Shown here piece after piece: positions 9,083 to 18,316 of a stretch of DNA of 64,000 nucleotides. The notes beneath the pieces were generated by a model that saw only the letters and a program-made list of their open reading frames with translations, did no database searches and had not been told where the DNA came from. Source of the stretch: JARRNE01 sp963824085 (GTDB lineage: Bacteria; Pseudomonadota; Gammaproteobacteria; Chromatiales; Chromatiaceae). The position numbers and the translations under genes were made by a program. Position 1 is the stretch's first letter. Every line of letters begins with the position of its first letter. The stretch is from NCBI GenBank assembly GCA_963824085.1, contig CAWGNT010000013.1, positions 186,001-250,000 of the forward strand, read 5' to 3'.

Positions 9083-9664
9083 TCAGGTCGTAACCAGCCC
9101 GGAGAAGCCCATGAAGGCGAGCGACATCAGGCCGGCGGTAATCAGGGCGATGGCGGCGCCCTGGAACGGCGCGGGGACGTCGGCCACGGCCACCCGCTCG
9201 CGGATGGCGGCGAAGAGGATGAGGACGAGGGAGAAACCCAGGGCCGCGCCGAAGCCATAAAGCGCAGACTCGACGAAGGTGCGCTTCTCCTGCTGGTTGA
9301 GCAGGGCGACGCCCAGCACGGCGCAGTTCGTCGTGATGAGCGGCAGAAAGATCCCGAGTAGCTGGTACAGCACCGGACTGGTCTTGTGCATGACCGTCTC
9401 GGTGAACTGGACCACGGCGGCGATGACGAGGATGAAGGCGATGATCCGCAGATATTCGATACCCAGGGGCACCAGCAGGTACTCGTTCACTAGCCAGGAG
9501 ACAACCCCCGACAGGGTGAGCACGAACGTCGTGGCGAAGGCCATGCCCACGGCGGTCTCGAGCTTCTTAGAGACGCCCATGAAGGGACAAAGTCCCAGGA
9601 ACTTCACCAGCACGAAGTTATTGACGAGGATCGTGCCGATTAAGATGAGGGCGTACTCTTTCAT
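9083..9664 (-). CDS. rsxA: Rnf/Rsx electron transport complex subunit A
   Basis: A 193-residue six-helix membrane protein, first gene of the operon. It starts MKEYALILIGTILVNNFVLV and contains LGLCPFMGVSKKLETAVGM, VQFTETVMHKTSPVLYQLLG and ITTNCAVLGVALLN, all diagnostic. It pairs with RsxE in the membrane, where a shared iron site bridges the two in solved Rnf structures. Operon order A-B-C-D-G-E is the canonical gammaproteobacterial one. Confidence 0.96.
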   Translation of the reverse strand: MKEYALILIGTILVNNFVLVKFLGLCPFMGVSKKLETAVGMAFATTFVLTLSGVVSWLVNEYLLVPLGIEYLRIIAFILVIAAVVQFTETVMHKTSPVLYQLLGIFLPLITTNCAVLGVALLNQQEKRTFVESALYGFGAALGFSLVLILFAAIRERVAVADVPAPFQGAAIALITAGLMSLAFMGFSGLVTT

Positions 9665-10047
9665 GAGACCCCGCTTCCGCTTGAAATCTGCCGGATACCT
9701 ACCGCCGACTCGTCGGCCGATAGGCGCCTGTAAAAAACGTGCCCAGAATAATTGCGATCACCGACGCTATACACCTTGCTGCCGGTGCGGAAATGGGCGT
9801 CGGCATGAAGGGAACTTCCACCGCTGCCCGTGCGAGTCGCCGCGAGGGACTCTTCAAGGCCCGCTATTTTACAGAAGTCTCGCCTTCCTTGTGCATGCGT
9901 GTCGTCAGCTGCCGCGCAGCGGGCACCTTCTCCCGCATCGTGGGCCCTGGCGTGGGCAATTGGGGCCGATGCCCAGCTGCACTTTCGGGGCGCGGCTGCC
10001 TTGCGCCTTGACGGGGAACGACACCCTGCCGGTGTGGATGGGGACGG
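9665..10047. other. Intergenic region between metG end and rsxA start
   Basis: About 380 bp. It must contain the promoter of the rsx operon (minus strand) and the end of the metG transcript. No coding signal, clear -35/-10 pair or T-tailed hairpin could be picked out with confidence. Confidence 0.4.
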
Positions 10048-12111
10048 TTACTTGATCCTCATCCCTGGCTCGGCCCCCGCATCTGGGCCGAGCAGGAAGA
10101 TGTCTTTTCCACCGGGGCCGGCCGCTAGCACCATGCCCTCGGAGATGCCGAAGCGCATCTTGCGGGGCGCAAGGTTTGCCACCATCACCGTGAGCCGACC
10201 GACCAGCTGCTGCGGATCATAGGCGGCGCGGATGCCGGCGAAGACCTCTCGAGTCTGTCCCCCAAGGTCAAGCCTGAGGTGGAGAAGCTTGTCCGCGCCT
10301 TCCACCAGCTCCGCGTGTGCAATGCGGGCGACCCGCAAGTCCACCTTTGCGAAGTCGGCGAGCTCGATGGTTTCGCCGATGGGGTCCTTTACCAAGTGGC
10401 CCTCGCTGCGCGTCTCGTGGGGCTTGGTCTTCTTGACCTCCTGGCTCGCCAGGTCCGCCTTCGATGCCGCCAGCATGGCCTCGACCTGCTTGGGATCGGC
10501 TCGCGTCATCAGCGGACGGAACTGCGCGATCTCGTGATCGACCAGGGGCTCCGCGAGCAGCTCCCAGGTGAGCGGCGGAATGCGCAAGAAGGCCTCGGCG
10601 GCCTCTGCGGTGCCCGGCAAGATCGGGCGGAGGTAGCCCATCAGCATCCGGAACAGGTTCAGGCCCATGCTGCAGATATCCTGCAGCTCCTGCTCTCGTC
10701 CCACGGTCTTGGCTACCACCCACGGAGCCTTCTCGTCGATGTACTGGTTGGCCCGGTCCGCCAAGGCCATGATCTCGCGCGCGGCGCGGCTCAGCTCGCG
10801 CCCTTCGTAGGCGCCAGCGATGGATTCACCCGCCCTGGCGAAGTGCGCAAAGAGCTCTGGCTCAGGCAAGGTAGGCGAGAGCCTTCCCGCGAAGCGCTTG
10901 GTGATGAACGAGGCCGTGCGGCTCGCGATGTTGACCACCTTGCCAACCAGGTCGGCGTTTACCCGCAGGATGAAGTCTTCCAGGTTGAGGTCGATGTCGT
11001 CCACGCCCGGGCCGAGTTTCGCCGCGAAGTAATAGCGCAGATACTCGGGGTTGAGGTGGTCCAGGTACGTCCTGGCCTTGATGAACGTGCCCCGAGACTT
11101 GGACATCTTCTGCCCGTCCACGGTGAGGAAGCCGTGGGAGAAGACCGCCGTAGGCGCGCGAAAGTCTGCCCCGTGAAGCATCGCCGGCCAGAACAGGGCG
11201 TGGAAGTAAATGATGTCCTTTCCGATGAAGTGGTACACCTCTGCATCCGAGCCTGGAGCCCAGAAGCGATCGAAGTCGAGGCCCGCCTGTCGGCCTTCCG
11301 GACGGTTGCACAGGTTCTGGAAGCTCGCCATGTAGCCGATGGGGGCGTCTAGCCACACGTAGAAGTACTTGCCCGGGTGGTCCGGGATCTCGAAGCCGAA
11401 GTAGGGCGCGTCGCGGGAGATGTCCCATTCCTGCAGCCCCGCCGTGAACCACTCGTCTAGCTTGTTGGACACCTCTTTCTGAAGGCTGCCGCTGCGCGTC
11501 CACGTCTTCAGCATGTCCTCGAAGTCGCCCAGGCGGAAGAAGTAATGCTGCGACTCGCGCTGCTCGGGCTTGGCACCCGAGACCGCCGAGTAGGGATTCT
11601 TGAGCTCGCTCGGGGAGTAGCTCGCGCCGCACACCTCGCAGTTGTCGCCGTACTGATCCGGGGCGCCGCACTTGGGACACTCGCCCTTGATGAACCGGTC
11701 CGGCAGGAACATCTGCTCCACCGGGTCGTAGGCTTGGGTGATGGTTCGGCTGGCGATGTGTCCCTTCTCGCGGTTTCGCGTGTAGATCAGGTTGGCGAAG
11801 TGCTGGTTCTCCGGCGAGTGGGTCGAATGGTAGCTGTCGAAACCGATGCGAAAGGCCGCGAAGTCTGCTTTGTGCTCCTCCGCGACGCGGGCGATAAGCT
11901 CCTCCGGCGCAATCCCGTCCTGGCGGGCGCGCAGCATGATGGGAGTGCCGTGGGCATCGTCCGCGCAGACGTAGTAGCAGCGGTGGCCCCGCATCTTCTG
12001 GAACCGCGCCCAGATGTCCGTCTGGATGTACTCAACCAGGTGGCCGATGTGGATGGGGCCGTTGGCGTAGGGTAGGGCGCTGGTGACCAGGATGTCTCGG
12101 GTGTGGTTCAT
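10048..12111 (-). CDS. metG: Methionyl-tRNA synthetase
   Basis: A 687-residue class Ia synthetase that charges tRNA-Met. The HIGH motif is at residues 21-24 (PIHIGHLVEY) and KMSKSRG in the middle. A zinc knuckle CPKCGAPDQYGDNCEVCG marks the MetG1 long-insert type. A C-terminal EMAPII-like tRNA-binding domain (about 585-687: FAKVDLRVARI, NLAPRKMRFGISEGM) serves dimerisation and tRNA binding. The ATG at 12111 gives the expected start MNHTRDILVTSALPYANG. The gene is divergent from apbC/mrp, as in E. coli. Confidence 0.97.
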   Translation of the reverse strand: MNHTRDILVTSALPYANGPIHIGHLVEYIQTDIWARFQKMRGHRCYYVCADDAHGTPIMLRARQDGIAPEELIARVAEEHKADFAAFRIGFDSYHSTHSPENQHFANLIYTRNREKGHIASRTITQAYDPVEQMFLPDRFIKGECPKCGAPDQYGDNCEVCGASYSPSELKNPYSAVSGAKPEQRESQHYFFRLGDFEDMLKTWTRSGSLQKEVSNKLDEWFTAGLQEWDISRDAPYFGFEIPDHPGKYFYVWLDAPIGYMASFQNLCNRPEGRQAGLDFDRFWAPGSDAEVYHFIGKDIIYFHALFWPAMLHGADFRAPTAVFSHGFLTVDGQKMSKSRGTFIKARTYLDHLNPEYLRYYFAAKLGPGVDDIDLNLEDFILRVNADLVGKVVNIASRTASFITKRFAGRLSPTLPEPELFAHFARAGESIAGAYEGRELSRAAREIMALADRANQYIDEKAPWVVAKTVGREQELQDICSMGLNLFRMLMGYLRPILPGTAEAAEAFLRIPPLTWELLAEPLVDHEIAQFRPLMTRADPKQVEAMLAASKADLASQEVKKTKPHETRSEGHLVKDPIGETIELADFAKVDLRVARIAHAELVEGADKLLHLRLDLGGQTREVFAGIRAAYDPQQLVGRLTVMVANLAPRKMRFGISEGMVLAAGPGGKDIFLLGPDAGAEPGMRIK

Positions 12112-12614
12112 CGTGGACTCGGGGTTGCGAGACGAGGGAGGTCGCGTGCGCCGGCGCCCTGGAGGGCCGGGGCCAGGCGCGGGTTGAGTGCGCACTCCCC
12201 AGCGACAGGCGGGAAGTATCTCACGAACGCTCGCGAATGGGCGAACGGCCCGCTCGGGCTTCGCCGGCGAGATTTGCACGTCTCGTTCCGTGGGTACGCA
12301 GAGAGGTCTCGTGCAAGCGCCGCATCAAAACGACACTCGATAGCGCTCCATCCTGCCGCGAGAGCGCGCCACACGGGAATACTCGCTTTTTCAGCGTTCC
12401 CCTTTGGGTTCCTACCGGGGTCTTTTGGCGCAGATCGCGCAGAATCGTTGCGCCAGCCTCCGGCTATTGGATCGGCCTTGAATTAGGGGTGGAAAACACC
12501 AATTCTGCGGGGGTGACAGGCGGCCGTTCCCTTGAAATGCGCGCCCCAAGCTCAGATCCCACAGAGTAGCCTGGCTGACCGGTGCGACCGGAGCCCGAAT
12601 TTACGGAGTCATCC
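12112..12614. other. Divergent promoter region metG/apbC
   Basis: About 500 bp between divergent genes. No coding signal. An imperfect palindrome at 12480-12504 pairs GAATT with AATTC and GGTG with CACC around GAAAA; it could form a hairpin or bind a regulator of apbC. Nothing else was recognised. Confidence 0.4.
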
Positions 12615-13706
12615 ATGTCAGAACTTACGAGAGAGCGTATCGAAGCCGCGATCAAGGAGTACGTCCAGCCCGATCTCGAGCGAGACCTGGTCAGCGCCAA
12701 GTGCGTCAAGGGCATCGAGATCGAGGGCGACCAAGTCAAGGTGAAGATCGTCCTTGGCTTCCCGGCGAAGAGCGTTGCGGAAGGGATCAAGGCGGCCGTT
12801 GCAGAGAAGGTCAAGGCGGTCGACGGCGTCGGCATGGTCCAGGTCGATCTCACCTGGCAAGTGGTTGCCCACTCCGTGCAGAAATCCCTCAAGCCGATCG
12901 ACAACGTCAAGAACATCATTGCGGTCGCCTCGGGCAAGGGCGGCGTGGGCAAGTCCACCACAGCCGTTAACCTTGCACTGGCCCTCTCCGCCGAAGGCGC
13001 CAAGGTCGGGCTGCTGGATGCGGACATCTACGGTCCCTCGCAGCCGCGCATGCTGGGCATCACGGGCAAGCCGGAGTCCAAGGACGGAAACAGCCTGGAG
13101 CCCATGAACAGTTACGACCTGCAGGCCATGTCCATCGGCTTCCTTATCGACGAGGAAACCCCGATGATCTGGCGCGGACCGATGGTCACCCAGGCGTTGG
13201 AGCAGCTCCTGAATGACACGAACTGGAGCGAGCTCGACTATCTTGTCATCGACCTGCCCCCCGGTACCGGTGACACCCAGCTAACCCTGGCTCAAAAGGT
13301 CCCCGTCTCCGGTGCCATTATCGTCACGACCCCCCAGGACATTGCGTTGCTGGACGCCCGCAAGGGCCTCAAGATGTTCCAGAAGGTGGAGGTCCCGGTG
13401 CTCGGCATCGTGGAGAACATGAGCATTCACATCTGCTCAAAATGCGGTCACGAGGAGCACATCTTCGGCGAGGGCGGCGGTGCCCGGATGTCTGAGCAAT
13501 ACGGCGTGAAGCTCCTTGGCTCGCTCCCGCTCGACATCCGCATCCGAGAAGAGACGGACGGCGGCAAGCCGACCGTAGTTGCCGAGCCGGACTCCCGTGT
13601 CAGCGAGATCTATCGCGAGATCGCCCGCAGGACCGCCGCCAAGCTCGCCCTCCAGGCCAAGGACTATGCGGCCAAGTTCCCGCGGATCGTTATCCAGAAC
13701 AATTAG
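12615..13706 (+). CDS. apbC: Mrp/ApbC family iron-sulfur cluster carrier ATPase
   Basis: A 363-residue P-loop protein. An N-terminal MIP18 (DUF59) domain (1-85) precedes the deviant Walker A GKGGVGKSTT, then LLDADIYGPSQPRMLG, LIDLPPGTGDTQLTL and the C-terminal CSKCG pair that ligates a bridging cluster in the dimer. It carries and transfers Fe-S clusters in the cytoplasm. The ATG at 12615 with a nearby GGAG is preferred over a GTG at 12582 because family members begin at this point. Its neighbours with Fe-S demand include the Rnf complex and ThiC, but that link is only contextual. Confidence 0.95.
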   Translation: MSELTRERIEAAIKEYVQPDLERDLVSAKCVKGIEIEGDQVKVKIVLGFPAKSVAEGIKAAVAEKVKAVDGVGMVQVDLTWQVVAHSVQKSLKPIDNVKNIIAVASGKGGVGKSTTAVNLALALSAEGAKVGLLDADIYGPSQPRMLGITGKPESKDGNSLEPMNSYDLQAMSIGFLIDEETPMIWRGPMVTQALEQLLNDTNWSELDYLVIDLPPGTGDTQLTLAQKVPVSGAIIVTTPQDIALLDARKGLKMFQKVEVPVLGIVENMSIHICSKCGHEEHIFGEGGGARMSEQYGVKLLGSLPLDIRIREETDGGKPTVVAEPDSRVSEIYREIARRTAAKLALQAKDYAAKFPRIVIQNN

Positions 13707-13766
13707 CCTTCTTACACGCACGGGCGGGGCGGCGGGTCTGAGCCACCGCCCTGCTCATTGGCGCCG

Positions 13767-13801
13767 GCCGAGCCCGGGGAGGCTTGCTCCCCGGGCTCGG
13801 C
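13767..13801. terminator. Strong GC hairpin downstream of apbC
   Basis: A perfect 15-bp inverted repeat: GCCGAGCCCGGGGAG on the left arm, a five-base loop GCTTG, and the exact complement on the right. There is no T-run after it on either strand, so it is a stable mRNA-end hairpin rather than a textbook intrinsic terminator. It is 60 bp beyond the apbC stop. Confidence 0.55.
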
Positions 13802-13946
13802 GCGGGAGGCGAGCGCCTCGGCAGTGACCCTGACCGGCAGATAAGGATCGTCTAGCGTCGCCTGGCAACACTGGCCCAGGGGATTGGAGCGGAGGAGAGC
13901 GCCAGCCAAACGTAATCGGTTACCGGATCGCGGTTCCGCCTTTCAA

Positions 13947-14403
13947 TCAAGCATCCGTCGAGAGCACTTCGCACGAGGATGCCGCATCACCGCTGCTCTC
14001 GAGCCAGCGCACCGCCCGACTGGCGGTGGAGCAATGGACCCCGAAATGGTCCGCGATCTCCTGCATGGTGTAGACGCCGGTCAGGAAGCCGCGTGCCATG
14101 GCTTCGCGGCGCACCGGGTGCTCCTTGGCAAACGCTGTGAGCGGCTGGGTTAGCGGACGGCCCCTGCGCGCGGGGAATCTCGCGCAGCTGCTCCAGGGGC
14201 TCGGACGTCCCGCGTTGGCGCTCGATGAACCCCTCGCTGCCGAGGAACATCTGGTGGCGCAGCCTCGCCCAGACGCTTGGCCGTCCGATGCGGGCGGCGA
14301 CAAAGGTGACGCCGCCTCCTTGTGCCTTAGGGGGCCGCGGTGCGAGCTGGCCGAGCACCCAATCGGTCTCCAGCCACGCGGGAGCCCGCTCCATTCCGAC
14401 CAT
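13947..14403 (-). pseudogene. REP-associated (Y1-type) transposase remnant, C-terminal part only
   Basis: Two overlapping minus-strand frames make one broken protein. From 14403 the first reads MVGMERAPAWLETDWVLGQL, then FVAARIGRPSVWARLRHQMF and LGSEGFIERQ. Near 14170-14180 homology jumps frame to FAKEHPVRREAMARGFLTG and the helix-turn-helix MQEIADHFGVHCSTASRAV. This order matches the region after the catalytic domain of REP-associated tyrosine transposases that carry a C-terminal HTH. The N-terminal HUH/Tyr catalytic domain is absent, so the gene is truncated and frameshifted. It is a possible former driver of the palindromic repeats in the window. Confidence 0.7.
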
Positions 14404-14486
14404 CGCCCGTTGGACGTCCCAGTCCGTCGCTCAACATCACCCTATACTTCAGGCGACCGGCCCACCACCAACACGGAGGTCGCCCC

Positions 14487-16013
14487 GTGAAATATCTCGT
14501 TGTCTGCAGCGACGGCACCTGGAACACCCCCGAACAGGAGGACAATGGCATCCTGGCACCGACCAACGTGGTGAAGTTGAAGAATTGCCTGGCGCCAAAC
14601 GCGACGGTCGAGGGCGCGGCGGTGGAACAGCGTGTCTACTACCACCCTGGTGTCGGCACCGAGGGCGGCCTGCTGAGCCGCACCGCAGGCGGGGCCTGGG
14701 GGCAGGGGCTCAGCAATAACATTCAGAGCGGCTACGAGTGGCTGGCGCGAAATTACGCGCCCAACGACAGAATCTTTCTGTTCGGCTTCAGCCGGGGCGC
14801 CTACACGGTGCGCAGCCTGTGCGGCATGCTGAACAGCTGCGGTCTTCTCGACCTGTCCGAGGTGGAGGTCGCCGAGGGCTGGAAGCGTGTGGAGATCACC
14901 TACCAGAAGGGCTATCGGGACGCGAAGCCGCGGACGCAGTGGGCCAATGGCTGGGCCTTTCATCATCAACGCGAGACGCCGGTGCATTTCATCGGCGTAT
15001 GGGACACGGTCGGCGCGTTGGGCGTGCCGGACGACTTGGCGATCCTGAATTTGTTCGACAAACAGGAGAACTGGCGCTTCCACAATACCAGCCTAGGGAA
15101 GAACGTGACCATCGCACGGCATGCGGTCGCGCTCGACGAGCTGCGCGCGAGCTTTACACCGACCCTGTGGACTGAGGCCCCGTCAGGTGCCGACCTGCTG
15201 CAGCTCTGGTGTGCCGGCGTGCACGCAGACGTAGGTGGCGGTTACGCGGACAGCGGGCTGTCGGACGTGGCCCTCCAGTGGATGATCGACGAGGCTAGCC
15301 AGGCCGGGCTGGCCTTCGACGGCGGCATGACCGGGCAGATCCGGCCCGAGCCGCTGGGTGTCCTGCACGATTCCATGAAGGGTATCTTCAAGACCCAGCG
15401 CTCTCGGCCGCGCAATACCCCGCCGATCCCCGACCCAGACGGACGCGTGCACGCCGCGGCGGTCATGCGCCATGAGACACCTCCCATCACTCAGGCACCG
15501 TATCGTCCGACGCACATCCTCTCCCCCGGGGAGAGCGTCACGGCGGACGTGTTTGCCCGGGAACGCTGGAACGCCACGGGGCTGTGGCTGGAGCCAGGCA
15601 AGTACCGGTTCAACGGACACGGTGAATGGCTGGACAGCAACATTCCGTCAGGCCCGAACGGTACCGACGACGGTGAGTTTCATATGGGCGAGCTGGCGCA
15701 GCTAATCGGCAGCGGGCTGGGCTGGATCGAACGGGGCTGGCAAGCGGTTACCGGCAACCAGGCAGCGGACCTGAAGATGACCCGGCGCCACGAGCAGTGG
15801 GACTGGTTCGCGCTGATCGGAGTGGTGGCGAACAGCGACCGCAAACCCAATTCAGACGGCACGCCGCCGACGCATCAGGCCTTCAAGATCGGCAACCAAC
15901 ACACCCTGAGACTTCGGCGTCCCGGCTACCTATATGCCTACGCCAACGATGCCTGGGATTTCTACGGCAACAACAGCGGCAGCGTGCAACTCACGGTGAA
16001 TCGCCTCACCTGA
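14487..16013 (+). CDS. DUF2235 / Tle1-like phospholipase-type alpha/beta hydrolase
   Basis: A 508-residue protein starting at GTG with GGAGGT six bases upstream. The N-terminus MKYLVVCSDGTWN and the nucleophile elbow GFSRGAYT (Ser102) define the DUF2235 family, which includes the type VI secretion phospholipase Tle1. FIGVWDTVGALG and WCAGVHADVGGGY supply the likely Asp and His. The C-terminal ~170 residues have a separate domain (WNATGLWLEPGKYRFNGHGE, PNGTDDGEF) resembling PA-IL-type sugar-binding beta-sandwiches. No VgrG, PAAR or immunity gene is recognisable beside it, so secretion is unproven. It could equally be a housekeeping esterase. Confidence 0.8.
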   Translation: MKYLVVCSDGTWNTPEQEDNGILAPTNVVKLKNCLAPNATVEGAAVEQRVYYHPGVGTEGGLLSRTAGGAWGQGLSNNIQSGYEWLARNYAPNDRIFLFGFSRGAYTVRSLCGMLNSCGLLDLSEVEVAEGWKRVEITYQKGYRDAKPRTQWANGWAFHHQRETPVHFIGVWDTVGALGVPDDLAILNLFDKQENWRFHNTSLGKNVTIARHAVALDELRASFTPTLWTEAPSGADLLQLWCAGVHADVGGGYADSGLSDVALQWMIDEASQAGLAFDGGMTGQIRPEPLGVLHDSMKGIFKTQRSRPRNTPPIPDPDGRVHAAAVMRHETPPITQAPYRPTHILSPGESVTADVFARERWNATGLWLEPGKYRFNGHGEWLDSNIPSGPNGTDDGEFHMGELAQLIGSGLGWIERGWQAVTGNQAADLKMTRRHEQWDWFALIGVVANSDRKPNSDGTPPTHQAFKIGNQHTLRLRRPGYLYAYANDAWDFYGNNSGSVQLTVNRLT

Positions 16014-16118
16014 AGGGGAGTTGCGAAGTGCTTGATTGCAGGAGTCCCAGCCGACGACCTGGACCCCGAGCCTCCGAGCGTTCACAGGGCGATTCATGCC
16101 CTTACCAGATAGACGCGG

Positions 16119-16922
16119 ATGGTGAGTAGACCACCTTTTTTCGTCCCAGCGTGGTTTACAATCACTACCCAGGAAGTCCGAAACGGTGTAGGTCCTGTCT
16201 TGAAATCCTTCGCTCACCTGGCACGGCCGCCGATCAACGAAGTGATCTGCGGGTTTATATTCAGTCCCACGACACTGACGGCACTTGATTTTGGTGTGTA
16301 CTGGGACCGCCGTCGGGCCGATTTCCCCCGGCATGAGCTTCATCCGCCAGTTTTCGACGATACAACGATCCAGCTGGGACCGGTAGTTGATGCTCGTGCC
16401 TGGCTCGTGAGCGTTGATGAGGATCTGTTGGTTCAGCTTCAGAACGACCGGTTCTACATGAACTGGCGCCGGCGGGGCGAAGGCTATCCGCGGTTTTCTG
16501 ACCACGACGGTCAGCCTGGTCTAAAACAGCGCGCGATCTCGGAGTTTAGGAAGTTCGAGAGCTTCGCATCCGAGCGTACTTCGCAGCCACTCGGGCTCGT
16601 CCGGCTTGAGCTTGGGAAAATCGACGTACTCAAGAAGGGTAGTGAGTACGACAGCACAGTGGATCTGCGCGAACTCTTGCCCGTCACTAGCGTGTTCGAA
16701 CAGATATCGCTCGCCGAGCCGCAGCAACTTCAGCTTCGGATGGCAGAAGGCAACGGGCAGGCGAGGACCCATATTGCTGTCGTGATGGACAGCAACCGGG
16801 TGCGAATCGAGACCAGGTATACTTTCCCATTCACTGGTGAATTGGATGATGACTTCATTCGTGCGAATGAGCGGGTGAATCAAGTGTTCTTCGGCTTGCT
16901 AAATACCGAACGGTTCGGGTAG
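16119..16922 (+). CDS. TIGR04255-like protein of unknown function
   Basis: A 267-residue protein. The segment ARPPINEVICGFIF near the start and LVQLQNDRFYMNWRRRG about 80 residues later match the pattern of the sporadic TIGR04255 family, whose role is unknown. No signal peptide or membrane segment. The ATG at 16119 has only a poor ribosome site; a TTG at 16199 would give a start nearer the conserved region. The gene is 13 bp upstream of the next and first of a three-gene cassette (16119-18313) that is visibly less GC-rich than its surroundings, suggesting horizontal gain. Confidence 0.6.
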   Translation: MVSRPPFFVPAWFTITTQEVRNGVGPVLKSFAHLARPPINEVICGFIFSPTTLTALDFGVYWDRRRADFPRHELHPPVFDDTTIQLGPVVDARAWLVSVDEDLLVQLQNDRFYMNWRRRGEGYPRFSDHDGQPGLKQRAISEFRKFESFASERTSQPLGLVRLELGKIDVLKKGSEYDSTVDLRELLPVTSVFEQISLAEPQQLQLRMAEGNGQARTHIAVVMDSNRVRIETRYTFPFTGELDDDFIRANERVNQVFFGLLNTERFG

Positions 16923-16935
16923 AAGGAGGAGGCAG

Positions 16936-17532
16936 ATGATTGAGTACAAAGCGCCACTATCGTCTCCGGGGACTCCAATGCTACTGCAAAAGGCGAGCGC
17001 CCTTGCCGTGTCAATCGCTTTGCTCGCTAGCTCACATGGCGCAGTGTTCAACGTCTACTCAGTCGCGAGTGCTCGCACTCCCGGGCGGCCAATTTACCTC
17101 AGCGACAATGGACCAGATTTCGCGACTGCTACTGTCGAAGACGTTCAGGCTGACTCGACCGCTGCGCTCGAAGCTGCATCCCGGGAGCTTAAGATTACGA
17201 AACGTGTGCTAGCGACGCTCCGGGATGATTTCGATCCCGATGCGGTTGGGTACCTTGACCGTCTCCAAGACATTTTCCAGTTCGCCGAGAAGAACAAGGA
17301 AACTCTCTCGCAAGTAGTTGACCGGATTGCAGCTCATCTTTCGTCCGCCAGGATGCAACTCTTGGAGGACGCTCAAACAGCTAGGCGTTGGGTGCGCCTC
17401 GCAAGGGCCATCGATCCTGATGCCCAGCTACGCCTTCCTAAACGGTTTGTGCGGGCTGCCGTCAGTCCGAGCGCGGAGATCGACTCGGACGCACTCGCAG
17501 CGGCCGTCTGGGCGCGATCGATCGTCGCGTAG
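16936..17532 (+). CDS. Uncharacterised protein, cassette gene 2
   Basis: A 198-residue protein with an excellent ribosome site (AAGGAGGAGGCAG before ATG). A hydrophobic run at residues 20-34 (ASALAVSIALLASSHG) suggests an N-terminal membrane anchor or signal. The rest is mostly helical, with a leucine-rich amphipathic stretch at about 70-140 (EAASRELKITKRVLATLRDD onward). I do not recognise the family. Tight spacing to the TIGR04255-like gene and a 16-bp gap to the next gene indicate one transcript. Confidence 0.6.
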   Translation: MIEYKAPLSSPGTPMLLQKASALAVSIALLASSHGAVFNVYSVASARTPGRPIYLSDNGPDFATATVEDVQADSTAALEAASRELKITKRVLATLRDDFDPDAVGYLDRLQDIFQFAEKNKETLSQVVDRIAAHLSSARMQLLEDAQTARRWVRLARAIDPDAQLRLPKRFVRAAVSPSAEIDSDALAAAVWARSIVA

Positions 17533-17548
17533 CAGGTTGTTCTCTCCG

Positions 17549-18313
17549 ATGGGACTAATCGTTGAATCGGAGGTTGATGCGCCTCTGCGGCAAGGGGACA
17601 TCTTATGCAACATACTCCTGTATGAGACTGCCGATGACGGGGATGCTCCTGTGCCAGTGGAAGTGGAGCACGTGCTTGTCCTGTCTCGGCACTGCAATGC
17701 CGCACGTAAACAAACGGTCATCGTTGCAGCGATCAAAGATATAACACCCACCGGTTTTTTCGAGCAGCTGAAGGAACTTAGCCTGGACGATGCACGTCGC
17801 TACCTCGCGGCTGTACGCGACGGGGACGGAAAGCCCGACCGCTTTTATTTGGGACCGCTGCCGGGTCGGGAGGTTAGGTCCTTTACTTGCCTCGACCGAA
17901 TCTACTCAATCCAGTTGCCAAAAGACGGTTCCGCTCGGCAAGATTGGGTGCGTTCTCGCCGACGTGGAACTCTTTCTGATGAACACCGACGACACCTGCA
18001 TACTACGCTTCTACTGGCATTCGGAAGGGAAGGTTTTGATGACTACGCATGGTGGCCTGATGCGGACCTCAAGCTCATGATGGATGTTGGCAACAAGGCG
18101 CTGGCAAAGGCTGCGATGGACGAGGCTGACATCGAACGCGAGCGCCAAGCGGCCATGGTGGAGCCTGACGAGAAGAGAGCGGCAGGGCGGTTGCAGACTA
18201 ACAAGAGCAAAGCTGAAAGTGTCGCAAAAGAGAAAAAGCAGGCGAAAGACGCGCTTGAACAATACCTTGCGGAATGGGAGCGGCGTCACAATGATGAAGG
18301 CCCGGTTGGGTGA
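17549..18313 (+). CDS. Uncharacterised protein, cassette gene 3 (small beta-barrel N-terminus, coiled-coil tail)
   Basis: A 254-residue protein. The N-terminal half has the rhythm RQGDILCNI, then VEHVLVLSRHCN, then TVIVAAI. This resembles an uncharacterised family with the pattern GD-x(n)-VLS-x-D/H-C-x(n)-VAP and, more remotely, the SH3-like barrel of PemK/MazF toxins; this is a pattern impression, not a proven relation. After about residue 165 the chain is a highly charged coiled coil rich in Glu, Lys and Ala (ERERQAAMVEP, KSKAESVAKEKKQAKDALEQ). It is the last gene of the cassette. Confidence 0.55.
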   Translation: MGLIVESEVDAPLRQGDILCNILLYETADDGDAPVPVEVEHVLVLSRHCNAARKQTVIVAAIKDITPTGFFEQLKELSLDDARRYLAAVRDGDGKPDRFYLGPLPGREVRSFTCLDRIYSIQLPKDGSARQDWVRSRRRGTLSDEHRRHLHTTLLLAFGREGFDDYAWWPDADLKLMMDVGNKALAKAAMDEADIERERQAAMVEPDEKRAAGRLQTNKSKAESVAKEKKQAKDALEQYLAEWERRHNDEGPVG

Positions 18314-18316
18314 GGG

